64,000 bases of DNA from CAISIP01 sp038326025 (lineage in GTDB: Bacteria; Pseudomonadota; Gammaproteobacteria; Burkholderiales; Burkholderiaceae_C). This document shows positions 53,911 through 62,049 of this stretch, one piece after another. The position numbers and the translations under genes are program-made. Position 1 is the first letter of the stretch. Every line of letters begins with the position of its first letter. The stretch lies in the NCBI GenBank assembly GCA_038326025.1, contig JBBQJP010000001.1, positions 1-64,000 on the forward strand. The letters run 5' to 3'. A model generated the notes under the pieces. The model was not told the DNA's origin, did not search any database, and worked only from the letters and a program-made list of their open reading frames with translations.

Positions 53911-54712
53911 CGTTGTTCTCCATCATCGGGGATTGTTGTTGGTTCTGGTGGTGGCGGTACATCGCCTCGCCTACGGCCTGCAGGCTGACGAAGTCCTTGC
54001 CCCAGATCCTGCGATTGGTCGGCAGATGGCGCAGCCATGAAAGGCGCCTGGCGGCATGCGCCAGCACTTTGCGCACTGGCGGCAACTCTTGCGCCAGGAC
54101 CTGTCGCAATGCCGCGTCGAGCCGCTCCGGCTCCAGCGCCAGGTTCCAAAGCGACGATTGCAGGAACACCAGCCAGTCGCGCGCCTGCGCCTGTTCGAGC
54201 GTCATCACTTCCAGCGGATCGTCTTCGAAGTCGATCATGCCGCTGAAGCGATCGGACACGATGATGTTGCGGGCGAAACACTGGCTCAGATACTGGCCCC
54301 TGGCATGTACCAGAAGCAAGTGTTCCATCGCGGCCATCCACAGGCCGTAGGCGCCGGAACCCTGTTCACGCAAGGCCCGGGCGAGGTCGTTGGAGCCCAG
54401 GTAGGACATGACGAAATAGTCGCTCGCCACGTGGTGGATTTCGGGCACCGCCAGTCCGGCCTGGCGCAAGGCCTGCAGGCGTTCGATCTCGATCGCCTGC
54501 GAGCGCGCCCCACCATGAACCGGAACCGCTTTCAGATACGGCACGCCGGCCATCCAGGCAAACATGTTGAGCACCCGGTGCGGCCAGGGACTGCGCACGG
54601 CGCGTTGTCCCTTGACCAGCATGCGGCCTTCCGGCAGATCCATGACCTGGACGCGCCTCTCGCGCCATATCGTCGATGCCTCGATCCGTGCCACGGCCGT
54701 CAGCGAGATCAT
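53903..54712 (-). CDS. Kinase-fold protein of unknown function inside the methylmalonyl-CoA operon
   Basis: A 269-residue protein with the outline of a small eukaryotic-like (RIO/Kdo-kinase/InaA-like) kinase. Lys34 in RMLVKGQRA fits the ATP-binding lysine, E76/E78 the helix-C glutamate, and D161 in GMIDFEDDP the metal-binding Asp. The catalytic loop reads LVHARGQYLSQCFARNIIV: Asn149 is kept, but the position of the catalytic Asp (usually HxDLxxxN) holds Gln144, so phosphotransfer activity is doubtful. GGAGG lies just before ATG 54712. It overlaps meaB by four bases and pccB by eight, so it belongs to this operon. Possible roles are a regulatory pseudokinase or a modifier of the pathway; no family function is known to me. 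Confidence 0.65.
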   Translation of the reverse strand: MISLTAVARIEASTIWRERRVQVMDLPEGRMLVKGQRAVRSPWPHRVLNMFAWMAGVPYLKAVPVHGGARSQAIEIERLQALRQAGLAVPEIHHVASDYFVMSYLGSNDLARALREQGSGAYGLWMAAMEHLLLVHARGQYLSQCFARNIIVSDRFSGMIDFEDDPLEVMTLEQAQARDWLVFLQSSLWNLALEPERLDAALRQVLAQELPPVRKVLAHAARRLSWLRHLPTNRRIWGKDFVSLQAVGEAMYRHHQNQQQSPMMENNDA

Positions 54713-55854
54713 GGCTGCACCTCCGCGCCGGATCCTGGCGGCAATACCCCGGGCTGCGCGCTGGACGCCACGGGCCGATGACGGCCGAACAGATCCAGCA
54801 ATTCCCGCGCTGCCGTTGAGGCCACCAAGCGCCCCTGCGCCACTTGGTCCGCCATCCTTGCAAGCTGCTCCTTGACGGCCTTGTCGTCGCGAAACGCCTG
54901 GCGCAGGCCCGACTCGATACGCTCCCACATCCACGACAAAGCCTGGCGGCGGCGCCGCCCGTCCCAGCGGCCCAGCGCCGACTGCTTGGTGCGAAATTCC
55001 AGTGCCGCGTCCCACAGGGCCTGCACCCCCTGGCCCGACAAGGCGCTGAGCTGCAATACCCGCGGCGTCCATTGCGCGATGTCATGCTGCGCATGGGCCG
55101 GATTGCCGTGTTGGCCGATCAGCCGCAGCGACGAAGTGATCTGCGCCTGCGCACGGTTGGCTGCGTCCGGGTCGAGGTCGGCCTTGTTGATCAATACCAG
55201 GTCTGCCAGTTCCATCACGCCTTTCTTGATCGCCTGCAGTTCGTCTCCGGCGTTGGGCAGTTGCATCAAAACGAACATGTCGGTCATGCCAGCCACCGCC
55301 ACTTCGCTCTGCCCGACGCCCACCGTCTCGACGATGACCACGTCGTAACCGGCAGCCTCCAGCACCAGAATGGACTCGCGTGTCTTTTCGGCAACGCCGC
55401 CCAGGTTGCCACTGGACGGGCTGGGCCGAATATAGGCGTTGGCGTGGACCGACAGATGCTCCATGCGGGTCTTGTCACCCAATATGGAGCCACCCGACAC
55501 CGCCGAAGACGGGTCGATCGTCAATACCGCCACGTGATGGCCTTGCGCGATCAAATGCAGGCCGAGCGCCTCGATCAAGGTGGACTTGCCCACGCCCGGC
55601 ACGCCACTCAGGCCCAGCCGGACGGCGTGGCCCGCGTGTGGCAACAAGGCTGCCAGCAAGGCATCTGCCTGCGCACGATGGTCGGGGCGGGTTGATTCCA
55701 GCAGCGTGATCGCCTTGGCGATGGCACGGCGCCGTGGCATGTCGGCATCACCCGTCATGGCGTCCACCAGTTGTGACACGCCATCGGGCAGAGGTCGCGA
55801 AACCGGAGAAGTCTGGGCCGAAGTCACGCTGGACGATCGCTCGGGAAATGCCAC
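54709..55854 (-). CDS. meaB: Methylmalonyl-CoA mutase-associated GTPase MeaB
   Basis: A 381-residue G3E GTPase of the MeaB/ArgK family. Walker A is GVPGVGKST, followed by LTIDPSSAVSGGSILGDKTRM, VETVGVGQSE (the switch region) and NKADLD for guanine recognition. MeaB guards the mutase: it gates cobalamin loading and prevents inactivation. The start is GTG 55854, directly abutting the mutase stop, and the N-terminal 35 residues look loose, so a later start is possible. Confidence 0.95.
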   Translation of the reverse strand: MAFPERSSSVTSAQTSPVSRPLPDGVSQLVDAMTGDADMPRRRAIAKAITLLESTRPDHRAQADALLAALLPHAGHAVRLGLSGVPGVGKSTLIEALGLHLIAQGHHVAVLTIDPSSAVSGGSILGDKTRMEHLSVHANAYIRPSPSSGNLGGVAEKTRESILVLEAAGYDVVIVETVGVGQSEVAVAGMTDMFVLMQLPNAGDELQAIKKGVMELADLVLINKADLDPDAANRAQAQITSSLRLIGQHGNPAHAQHDIAQWTPRVLQLSALSGQGVQALWDAALEFRTKQSALGRWDGRRRRQALSWMWERIESGLRQAFRDDKAVKEQLARMADQVAQGRLVASTAARELLDLFGRHRPVASSAQPGVLPPGSGAEVQP

Positions 55855-58068
55855 TCAGGCTGTCAGCGAAGCGCGGATCTGCTTGAGCACATCGGCGGCT
55901 GAATCCGGGATTGGCGTACCAGGGCCATAGATGCCCTTGACGCCGGACTGCATCAGAAAGTCATAGTCTTGCCTGGGCACGACACCGCCGACAAATACGA
56001 CGATGTCGCCGCCGCCTTGCTTGCGCAACTCGGCGATGATGGCCGGCACCAGCGTCTTGTGGCCCGCGGCCAATGTCGACACACCGACCGCATGGACATC
56101 GTTCTCGATCGCCTGGCGTGCACATTCCTCCGGGGTCTGGAACAGCGGCCCGATGTCGACGTCGTAACCCAGATCGGCGAACGCCGTGGCCACCACCTTG
56201 GCGCCGCGGTCGTGGCCGTCTTGGCCGAGCTTGGCGACCATCACACGCGGGCGCCGGCCCTGTTGCTCGGCAAATTGCGCGATATCGGCCTTGATGGCGT
56301 CCCATTGCTTCATACCGTCTCCCGATTGCGCTCCGGTGTCGTACGAGGCTGCATACACGCCGCTGACCTTGTGGGTGTCGGCGCGATGGCGTCCGAAAGC
56401 CTTCTCCAGCGCGTCGCTGACCTCGCCCACCGTGGCCCTTACCCGAACTGCCTTGATCGACAGGTCCATCAGATTGCCGCTGCTGTCGCTGGCCGCAGCC
56501 GTCAGCGCCGCCAGCGCCGCGTCGACCGCCTCGGTGTCGCGCTCGGCGCGAATCGTGTTCAGGCGCCGGATCTGGCCCTCGCGCACGGCCACGTTGTCGA
56601 TGTCGCGTGCCTCGACCTCGTCATGGCTATCGAGTCGGTACTTGTTGACGCCGACGATGACGTCCTGGCCGGAGTCGATACGCGCCTGCTTGTCAGCCGC
56701 CGCCGCCTCGATCTTGAGCTTGGCCCAGCCACTGTCGACCGCCTTGACCATGCCGCCCATGGCCTGCACTTCCTCAATGATTTTCCAGGCTGCGTCGGCC
56801 ATGTCCTGGGTCAGCTTTTCCATCATGTAGCTGCCGGCCCAGGGGTCAATCACGTTGGGAATATGGGTTTCTTCCTGGATGATCAGCTGCGTGTTGCGCG
56901 CAATCCGGCTGGAAAAATCGGTCGGCAGCGCGATTGCCTCGTCGAAGCTGTTGGTGTGCAGGCTCTGTGTGCCACCGAACACCGCGGCCATGGCCTCGAT
57001 CGTCGTGCGCACGATATTGTTGTACGGGTCCTGCGCGGTCAGCGACCAGCCCGAGGTCTGGCAGTGGGTGCGCAACATCAGGCTCTTGGGGTTTTTTGCG
57101 TCGAATCCCTGCATGATGCGGCACCAGAGCAACCGCGCAGCGCGCATCTTGGCCACTTCCAGATAGAAGTTCATGCCGATGGCCCAGAAGAAACTCAGGC
57201 GCGGCGCGAAATCGTCGACGTCCATGCCCTTGGCAATGGCCGTTCTGACGTATTCCTGGCCGTCGGCCAGCGTGAAGGCCAGTTCCAGCGCCTGGTTGGC
57301 CCCCGCCTCCTGCATGTGGTAACCCGAGATGCTGATCGAGTTGAAGCGCGGCATGTGGCTTGCCGTGTATTCCATGATGTCGCCGATGATGCGCATCGAC
57401 GGCACCGGCGGATAGATATAGGTGTTGCGGACCATGAACTCCTTGAGGATGTCGTTCTGGATCGTTCCGCTCAGTTGCGCCTGCGCCACGCCCTGCTCTT
57501 CGGCCGCTACCACATAGCCGGCCAGCACCGGCAGCACCGCACCGTTCATCGTCATCGAGACGCTGACCTTGGCCAGGTCGATCTGGTCGAACAGGATCTT
57601 CATGTCCTCGACGCTGTCGATCGCCACGCCGGCCTTGCCGACGTCGCCGGTTACCCGGGGGTGGTCCGAGTCATAACCCCGGTGGGTCGCCAGATCGAAC
57701 GCCACCGACACCCCCTGCCCGCCTGCGGCCAGCGCCTTGCGATAAAACGCGTTCGACTCCTGCGCCGTCGAAAAGCCGGCGTATTGCCGGATGGTCCAGG
57801 GACGTACCGCATACATCGTGGCCTGCGGGCCGCGCACATAGGGGGCAAAACCCGGCAGTGTGTCGGCATGCGGCAGGCCCTCAAGGTCGGCGGCCGTATA
57901 CAGGGGCTTGACGGTAATTCCGTCCGGCGTGTGCCAGTCCAGGGCGTCGAGATTGCCGCCGGGGGCGGATTTCTGCGCTGCCGCGGTCCAACCGGCCATT
58001 GGGTCGCCGGACTTCTGTTGCTCTACGGCGACCGGTTTGTTGGGGGATGAAAGGGTTTTACTGTTCAT
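55855..58068 (-). CDS. scpA: Methylmalonyl-CoA mutase, adenosylcobalamin-dependent
   Basis: A 737-residue single-chain mutase. The catalytic TIM-barrel part has PYVRGPQATMYAVRPWTIRQYAG and RTHCQTSGWSLT; the C-terminal B12 domain carries the DxHxxG motif in KLGQDGHDRGAKVV and later GGVVPRQDYDFL. It isomerises (R)-methylmalonyl-CoA to succinyl-CoA. ATG 58068 has GGAG 8 bases upstream; a TTG reading to 58095 is less likely. First gene of the six-gene minus-strand operon. Confidence 0.96.
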   Translation of the reverse strand: MNSKTLSSPNKPVAVEQQKSGDPMAGWTAAAQKSAPGGNLDALDWHTPDGITVKPLYTAADLEGLPHADTLPGFAPYVRGPQATMYAVRPWTIRQYAGFSTAQESNAFYRKALAAGGQGVSVAFDLATHRGYDSDHPRVTGDVGKAGVAIDSVEDMKILFDQIDLAKVSVSMTMNGAVLPVLAGYVVAAEEQGVAQAQLSGTIQNDILKEFMVRNTYIYPPVPSMRIIGDIMEYTASHMPRFNSISISGYHMQEAGANQALELAFTLADGQEYVRTAIAKGMDVDDFAPRLSFFWAIGMNFYLEVAKMRAARLLWCRIMQGFDAKNPKSLMLRTHCQTSGWSLTAQDPYNNIVRTTIEAMAAVFGGTQSLHTNSFDEAIALPTDFSSRIARNTQLIIQEETHIPNVIDPWAGSYMMEKLTQDMADAAWKIIEEVQAMGGMVKAVDSGWAKLKIEAAAADKQARIDSGQDVIVGVNKYRLDSHDEVEARDIDNVAVREGQIRRLNTIRAERDTEAVDAALAALTAAASDSSGNLMDLSIKAVRVRATVGEVSDALEKAFGRHRADTHKVSGVYAASYDTGAQSGDGMKQWDAIKADIAQFAEQQGRRPRVMVAKLGQDGHDRGAKVVATAFADLGYDVDIGPLFQTPEECARQAIENDVHAVGVSTLAAGHKTLVPAIIAELRKQGGGDIVVFVGGVVPRQDYDFLMQSGVKGIYGPGTPIPDSAADVLKQIRASLTA

Positions 58069-58111
58069 GACACGGCTCCGGGAGGCGGTCTTCAAGGCGA
58101 CCGAGAAATTC

Positions 58112-58142
58112 TGGACAATATCGTTATTTATAATTATAAATA
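58112..58142. promoter_or_regulatory. Divergent promoter with 18-bp perfect palindrome
   Basis: TATTTATAATTATAAATA (58125-58142) is a perfect palindrome in the 111-base gap between the mutase operon and the gntR gene. On the plus strand TGGACA (58112-58117), a 17-base spacer and TATAAA (58135-58140) make a good sigma-70 promoter for gntR. Because the palindrome holds TATAAT on both strands, it could also serve the mutase operon. It is a strong candidate for the operator of the adjacent GntR protein. Confidence 0.6.
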
Positions 58143-58179
58143 CAGAATCTTGAGTCTAGCTGACAATTCCAACCCTGAC

Positions 58180-58836
58180 ATGACCACCATGCCGGCATCA
58201 TCCCTCGCCCCCCAGGCCCTCTATCAGGAGGTGGCGGAGCAATTACGCCAGCGTATCTTCAGCGGAGAACTGATCCCCGGCAGCTGGATCGACGAGCTCA
58301 AACTCGCAAAAGACTACGGTATCAGCCGAACGCCGTTACGGGAAGCACTCAAGGTGCTGGCGACCGAAGGGTTGGTAACCATGAAGGTCCGCCGGGGCGC
58401 TTACGTGACCGAGGTTTCCGAGCAGGATCTGCGCGAGGTCTACCATTTGCTGGGACTTCTTGAAGCCGACGCGGCCGGCCAGGTCGCCAAAAACGCGGAC
58501 GCGCAGCAGATCGATGATTTGCAGCGTCTGCACCGGGAACTCGAAGCGGCTACCGCCCTGCCCCAGCCCAACCGGGAGCAATTCCTGCAATGTAATGAGC
58601 GCTTCCATCTGCGCCTGCTCGAGATCGCGAACAACCGCTGGGCCATGCAGATGGTGACAGACCTGCGCAAGGTCATGAAGCTCAACCGGCGCAACTCGCT
58701 GTTCAAGACCGGGCGCGTGGACGAGTCGCTGGCCGAACACGGTGCGATCATGCAGGCGCTCGCAGCGCGTGACCCGTCCGCCGCCAGCAGCCGGATGCTG
58801 CAGCACTTCAGGAGCGGTTTGGAAGCGGCTGCGTAG
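58180..58836 (+). CDS. GntR-family (FCD) transcriptional regulator
   Basis: A 218-residue regulator. The winged-helix part (LYQEVAEQLRQRIFSGELIPGSW, GISRTPLREALKVLATEGLV, VRRGAYV) is followed by an FCD ligand-binding domain with REVYHLLGLLEADAA and the metal-site pattern FHLRLLEIANN plus a late His in EHGAIMQAL. Divergent from the propionyl-CoA/methylmalonyl-CoA operon, it is the obvious candidate to control that operon, probably in response to an organic acid or CoA ester. I use ATG 58180; upstream in-frame sequence from a TTG at 58150 is not family-like. Confidence 0.9.
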   Translation: MTTMPASSLAPQALYQEVAEQLRQRIFSGELIPGSWIDELKLAKDYGISRTPLREALKVLATEGLVTMKVRRGAYVTEVSEQDLREVYHLLGLLEADAAGQVAKNADAQQIDDLQRLHRELEAATALPQPNREQFLQCNERFHLRLLEIANNRWAMQMVTDLRKVMKLNRRNSLFKTGRVDESLAEHGAIMQALAARDPSAASSRMLQHFRSGLEAAA

Positions 58837-59755
58837 CCACCACGGTTGCGGGCTTCGGCAGAGACTTGGTGACCAGAAAGACTCCCGGCAGGATCAAGGC
58901 CGCACCGACCAGATGGTGCCATCCTGGTGGTTCGCCCAGCATCCACCAGGCGCCAAACGAGGCGTACAAGGGGCCCAGGTACAAAGCCACAGCCACCCGG
59001 CTGGCTCCCACAATGCGTTGGGCCCAGCCGTAAATCCAATAGGCACCCAGTCCTGGCAACACCGCGGCAGCCAGCACCAGCCACAGCGCCTGCTGGCCCC
59101 AGACCAGCAAACCGGGCTCGGTCAGCTCCCAGGCCGCAAAGGGCAACAAGCTCAATACGCCAAAGCTGCAGATCGTGGCCAGTCGGGCAGTGGCGCTCAG
59201 CGGGCTTGGCCAGTGTTTTTGCAGCAGCGCAAATGCGGCCCAGGAAATGGTTGCGGCCAGCACCCAAGCGTCGCCCGGCACAAACTGAACATCGGCCAGC
59301 GCCGTCCAGTGGCCCCGCACGATGACATGCAGTACACCAGCCAGTGCCAGCGCCACGCCGGCGGCTTGCCGTTTGCCGAAGGATTCTCCCAGCCACAGGC
59401 CAGCGCCCAGCGCAATCATCACCGGAGACGCCGCGTAGATCAGCGCGATGTTCATCGCGCCCGTCGATCGCGCGCCCTGGTAGACCCAGGCGCCACAGAT
59501 CAGCATTCCTAGTATTCCCAGAATCAGGTACTGTCCCCAGCGTTCGGCGATATGGCGGCGTTCGCGCCATAACTCCGGCGCGCACAACGCCACCAGAACC
59601 GCGCCGGCAATCGCCCAGCGGCCCAGCGCCAGCATGTAGGGGCCGATCACGCCGGGCGCCAGACGCGCCACGATGTAGTTCACGGTCCACAGGGACGGAA
59701 CCAGCCAGATCAGCGTGAACGCCAGACGCTGCTGCGGATGAACCGCCTCAGACAT
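58808..59755 (-). CDS. EamA/DMT-superfamily transporter
   Basis: A 315-residue protein with ten hydrophobic segments in two EamA repeats (LVPSLWTVNYIVARLAPG, then LAATISWAAFALLQKHW). Drug/metabolite transporters of this kind export or exchange small metabolites; the substrate is unknown. It overlaps the 3' end of the convergent gntR gene by 29 bases, and its start overlaps the end of dusA by 8 bases, so it is probably expressed with dusA. Confidence 0.9.
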   Translation of the reverse strand: MSEAVHPQQRLAFTLIWLVPSLWTVNYIVARLAPGVIGPYMLALGRWAIAGAVLVALCAPELWRERRHIAERWGQYLILGILGMLICGAWVYQGARSTGAMNIALIYAASPVMIALGAGLWLGESFGKRQAAGVALALAGVLHVIVRGHWTALADVQFVPGDAWVLAATISWAAFALLQKHWPSPLSATARLATICSFGVLSLLPFAAWELTEPGLLVWGQQALWLVLAAAVLPGLGAYWIYGWAQRIVGASRVAVALYLGPLYASFGAWWMLGEPPGWHHLVGAALILPGVFLVTKSLPKPATVVATQPLPNRS

Positions 59756-60776
59756 GGGCTTCGTCGACGGCAGCGGTTGTCGCGTGCGTTTCCTGGTGGG
59801 CGAGGCGCATCACCTCGCGCGGGTGGACATCACGCAGCTTGTGGTCGCTCCAGACCTGGCGCCAGCGCCGGGCTCCGGGCAGAGCGTGGCGCAGACCGAG
59901 CATGTGGCGGGCGATCGAGCTCCACGGTGTGCCGTGGGCGATCGCCTCGCGTTCCATATAGTCCACCATCTGTTCCTCGATCGATTCGCGTGTCGCGCCG
60001 CGGGGCTGTGCATCGTAAAAACGTTGATCCCAGCTGGAAAGAATCCAGGGGTTGTGATACGCCTCACGCCCGAGCATGACGCCGTCGACATGGTCCAGCT
60101 GTTCGGCGATCTGCACATCGGTGGCAAAACCGCCATTGATTACCAGCGTCAGGTGCGGAAACTCCGCCTTGAGCCGGTGTACCGTGGCGTAGCGTAGCGG
60201 CGGCACCTCGCGATTGGCCTTGGGCGACAAGCCTTTGAGCCAGGCGTTACGCGCATGCACGATGAATACCTTGCAGCCAGCCTCGCTCACCTGGCCCACA
60301 AAATCACGCACAAAACCATAGTCCTCGCCTTTGTCGATACCGATGCGGTGCTTGACCGTGACAGGTAATGAGACCACGTCCACCATCGCCTTGACGCAAT
60401 CGGCTACCAGTGCCGGCTCGGCCATCAGGCAGGCACCAAAAGCGCCGCGCTGGACCCGCTCGGACGGGCAGCCGCAATTAAGATTGATCTCGTCATACCC
60501 CCACTGCTCGCCCAATTGCGCGCAATGCGCCAGATCGGCTGGCTCGCTGCCGCCGAGTTGCAATGCAACAGGATGCTCTTCGGTATTGAACTGCAGGTGG
60601 CGTGGCACGTCGCCATGAATCAATGCGCCGGTTGTCACCATTTCGGTGTACAGCAAGGTTTCACGTGACAGCAAGCGGTGCAGATAGCGGCAATGGCGGT
60701 CAGACCAATCCATCATCGGCGCTACGGACAATCTCCACCTGCTATGTTGTTGATTTAATTGAAGTTTTTCAATCAC
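59748..60776 (-). CDS. dusA: tRNA-dihydrouridine synthase A, 5' end altered by integration
   Basis: A 342-residue DusA. The FMN-binding start SVAPMMDWSDRHCRYLHRLLS, the catalytic Cys in NLNCGCPSERVQ, HRIGID and VINGGFA are present. The enzyme reduces uridines U20/U20a in the D-loop of tRNA. The residues before WRLSVAPMMDW do not look like a normal DusA N-terminus and are encoded by AT-rich DNA continuous with the neighbouring integrase element. The most likely start is GTG 60776 (VIEKLQLNQQHSRWRL); other options are TTG codons. The gene appears to remain intact and readable. Confidence 0.93.
   Translation of the reverse strand: MIEKLQLNQQHSRWRLSVAPMMDWSDRHCRYLHRLLSRETLLYTEMVTTGALIHGDVPRHLQFNTEEHPVALQLGGSEPADLAHCAQLGEQWGYDEINLNCGCPSERVQRGAFGACLMAEPALVADCVKAMVDVVSLPVTVKHRIGIDKGEDYGFVRDFVGQVSEAGCKVFIVHARNAWLKGLSPKANREVPPLRYATVHRLKAEFPHLTLVINGGFATDVQIAEQLDHVDGVMLGREAYHNPWILSSWDQRFYDAQPRGATRESIEEQMVDYMEREAIAHGTPWSSIARHMLGLRHALPGARRWRQVWSDHKLRDVHPREVMRLAHQETHATTAAVDEAHV
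60690..60776. other. Probable attachment site / chromosome-element junction in the dusA 5' end
   Basis: An integrase gene points away from the 5' end of dusA, and the DNA changes from GC-rich dusA coding sequence to an AT-rich stretch at about 60735-60810. Integrases that target the first codons of dusA are an established family, with the crossover within or near the conserved segment encoding MMDWxDRHCR (the two ATG codons are at 60716 and 60713). The exact core cannot be fixed here because the other element end is outside the window. Confidence 0.6.
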
Positions 60777-60809
60777 TGAAACCGCCAAAAATGCCCATGT
60801 GCAATAAAA

Positions 60810-60886
60810 AGTGCACACGAAGTGCACACGGCACGACAAAAAGGTAAATAATTAGTGCACCGGAACACACACACGGATTGCACACG
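60810..60886 (+). repeat. Repeated GTGCACACG motif upstream of the integrase
   Basis: AGTGCACACG occurs at 60810-60819 and 60821-60830 in direct orientation, 11 bases apart. AGTGCAC recurs at 60854-60860 and TGCACACG at 60879-60886, directly before the integrase ATG. Tyrosine integrases use short iterated arm-type sites near attachment sites, and the same motif could also regulate the integrase gene. Confidence 0.5.
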
Positions 60887-61969
60887 ATGGCTTCATTTTC
60901 GCAGTTACCGAGCGGCAAGTGGCGCGCACAGGTTCGCAGGCGCGGAATCGACCGTAGCGCCACGTTCGACACCAAGCGCGAGGCCAAGGAATGGGCGGGC
61001 AGTGTCGAGGCGCAAGCAAAGCACATATCCTCGACCGGCTTTTCGCCGATCCCCAAGGGGGCAACGGTCGCCGATCTGATCGACAAGTATCAGGAAACCG
61101 TCACGAAGGCCAGCGGCAGGACCAAGATAAACACCCTCGCCATGCTCAAGCGCGAACTAGGCAAGGTGAAGCTGACGAACCTAAACGCGATTGTTCTGCG
61201 CGACTTTATCGATCGGCGGCAGGATGGCGGAGCTGGAGGTGTGACCATCGCGGCAGACCTGAGTTTCTTTAGTGCCGTCCTGAAATGGGCGCGCCATGCC
61301 CGACAACTCGACATTAACGAACGCCTTGCACTGGAGGCCCGAGCCAGCCTATCGCATCGGGGCCTGAACACGCGCAGCCAGGAACGGGACCGGGAGCCGA
61401 CGGACGCCGAGCTAACGCGCCTGTATGCCCTATGGGACGCAAACCCGCGCCAGAAAGTCCCCATGTCGATGCTGTGCAGGTTCGCACTGGCGACCGGAAT
61501 GCGTCAGGCAGAGATATGCAGGCTGGAGATTGACGACATAAGCCGCGAGGCGAAAACCATCATCATTCGCGACCGCAAAGACCCGAGGAACAAGCAAGGC
61601 AACGACCAGACCGTGCCATTGCTGGCCGATGCGTGGGCCATCGTCGCGCCACTGATAGCCGAGAGGGATTCGGGTTTTCTGTTCCCGTATCGGGAGGACA
61701 GCGTATCGACGGCGTTTACGCGGGCCTGTCAGAAGTTGGAGCCGCCCATTATCGATCTGCACTTCCACGACCTGCGGCACCGGGCGACGGCGCAGTTCTT
61801 CAGGATGGGGTTAGATATTCCCCGCGTGGCATTGATGACCGGGCACAAGACCTGGGCCATGCTGCGCCGCTATACGGCAATCAAGCCGAGTGACATTCAC
61901 GATTCGATAGAGAAAACCGCGGAGTCCCTGCGCGGATCATCAGGGGCAAGAAGGCGGCGGGAGGGGTGA
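60887..61969 (+). CDS. Tyrosine recombinase / integrase, dusA-targeting type
   Basis: A 360-residue tyrosine recombinase. The N-terminal part has an AP2/arm-binding-like start (SGKWRAQVRRRGIDRSATFDTKREAKEW); a SAM-like core-binding domain follows (about 60-150), then the catalytic domain with Arg206 (ATGMRQAEICRLE), Lys near 231, His294-x-x-Arg297 (HFHDLRHRA), His320 (GHKTWAM) and the nucleophile Tyr329 (RRYTAIK). All catalytic residues are present. ATG 60887 is preferred over TTG 60878. It should insert and excise the element at dusA. Confidence 0.94.
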   Translation: MASFSQLPSGKWRAQVRRRGIDRSATFDTKREAKEWAGSVEAQAKHISSTGFSPIPKGATVADLIDKYQETVTKASGRTKINTLAMLKRELGKVKLTNLNAIVLRDFIDRRQDGGAGGVTIAADLSFFSAVLKWARHARQLDINERLALEARASLSHRGLNTRSQERDREPTDAELTRLYALWDANPRQKVPMSMLCRFALATGMRQAEICRLEIDDISREAKTIIIRDRKDPRNKQGNDQTVPLLADAWAIVAPLIAERDSGFLFPYREDSVSTAFTRACQKLEPPIIDLHFHDLRHRATAQFFRMGLDIPRVALMTGHKTWAMLRRYTAIKPSDIHDSIEKTAESLRGSSGARRRREG

Positions 61970-62007
61970 TTGCACCACCCTACCCGCCTGACCAAAGCAG
62001 ACCTACC

Positions 62008-62032
62008 AAGCTCGCCTAGTGCGGGCTTTTTT
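62008..62032 (+). terminator. Rho-independent terminator after the integrase
   Basis: AAGCTCGC (62008-62015) pairs with GCGGGCTT (62021-62028, one G-T pair) around the loop CTAGT and runs into a six-base T tract ending at 62032. This is a textbook intrinsic terminator 39 bases after the integrase stop. The next start codon is only 17 bases beyond. Confidence 0.85.
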
Positions 62033-62049
62033 GGTGAAAGGCCACCACC

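Noticed and set aside
55969..58050. 693-residue open frame on the plus strand across the mutase gene
   Set aside because: Antisense shadow of methylmalonyl-CoA mutase, which has all its motifs on the minus strand.
60758..60773. ATTGAA-GTTT-TTCAAT hairpin as a terminator
   Set aside because: It lies within the likely new 5' coding part of dusA and has a weak AT-rich stem, so a terminator role is not convincing.
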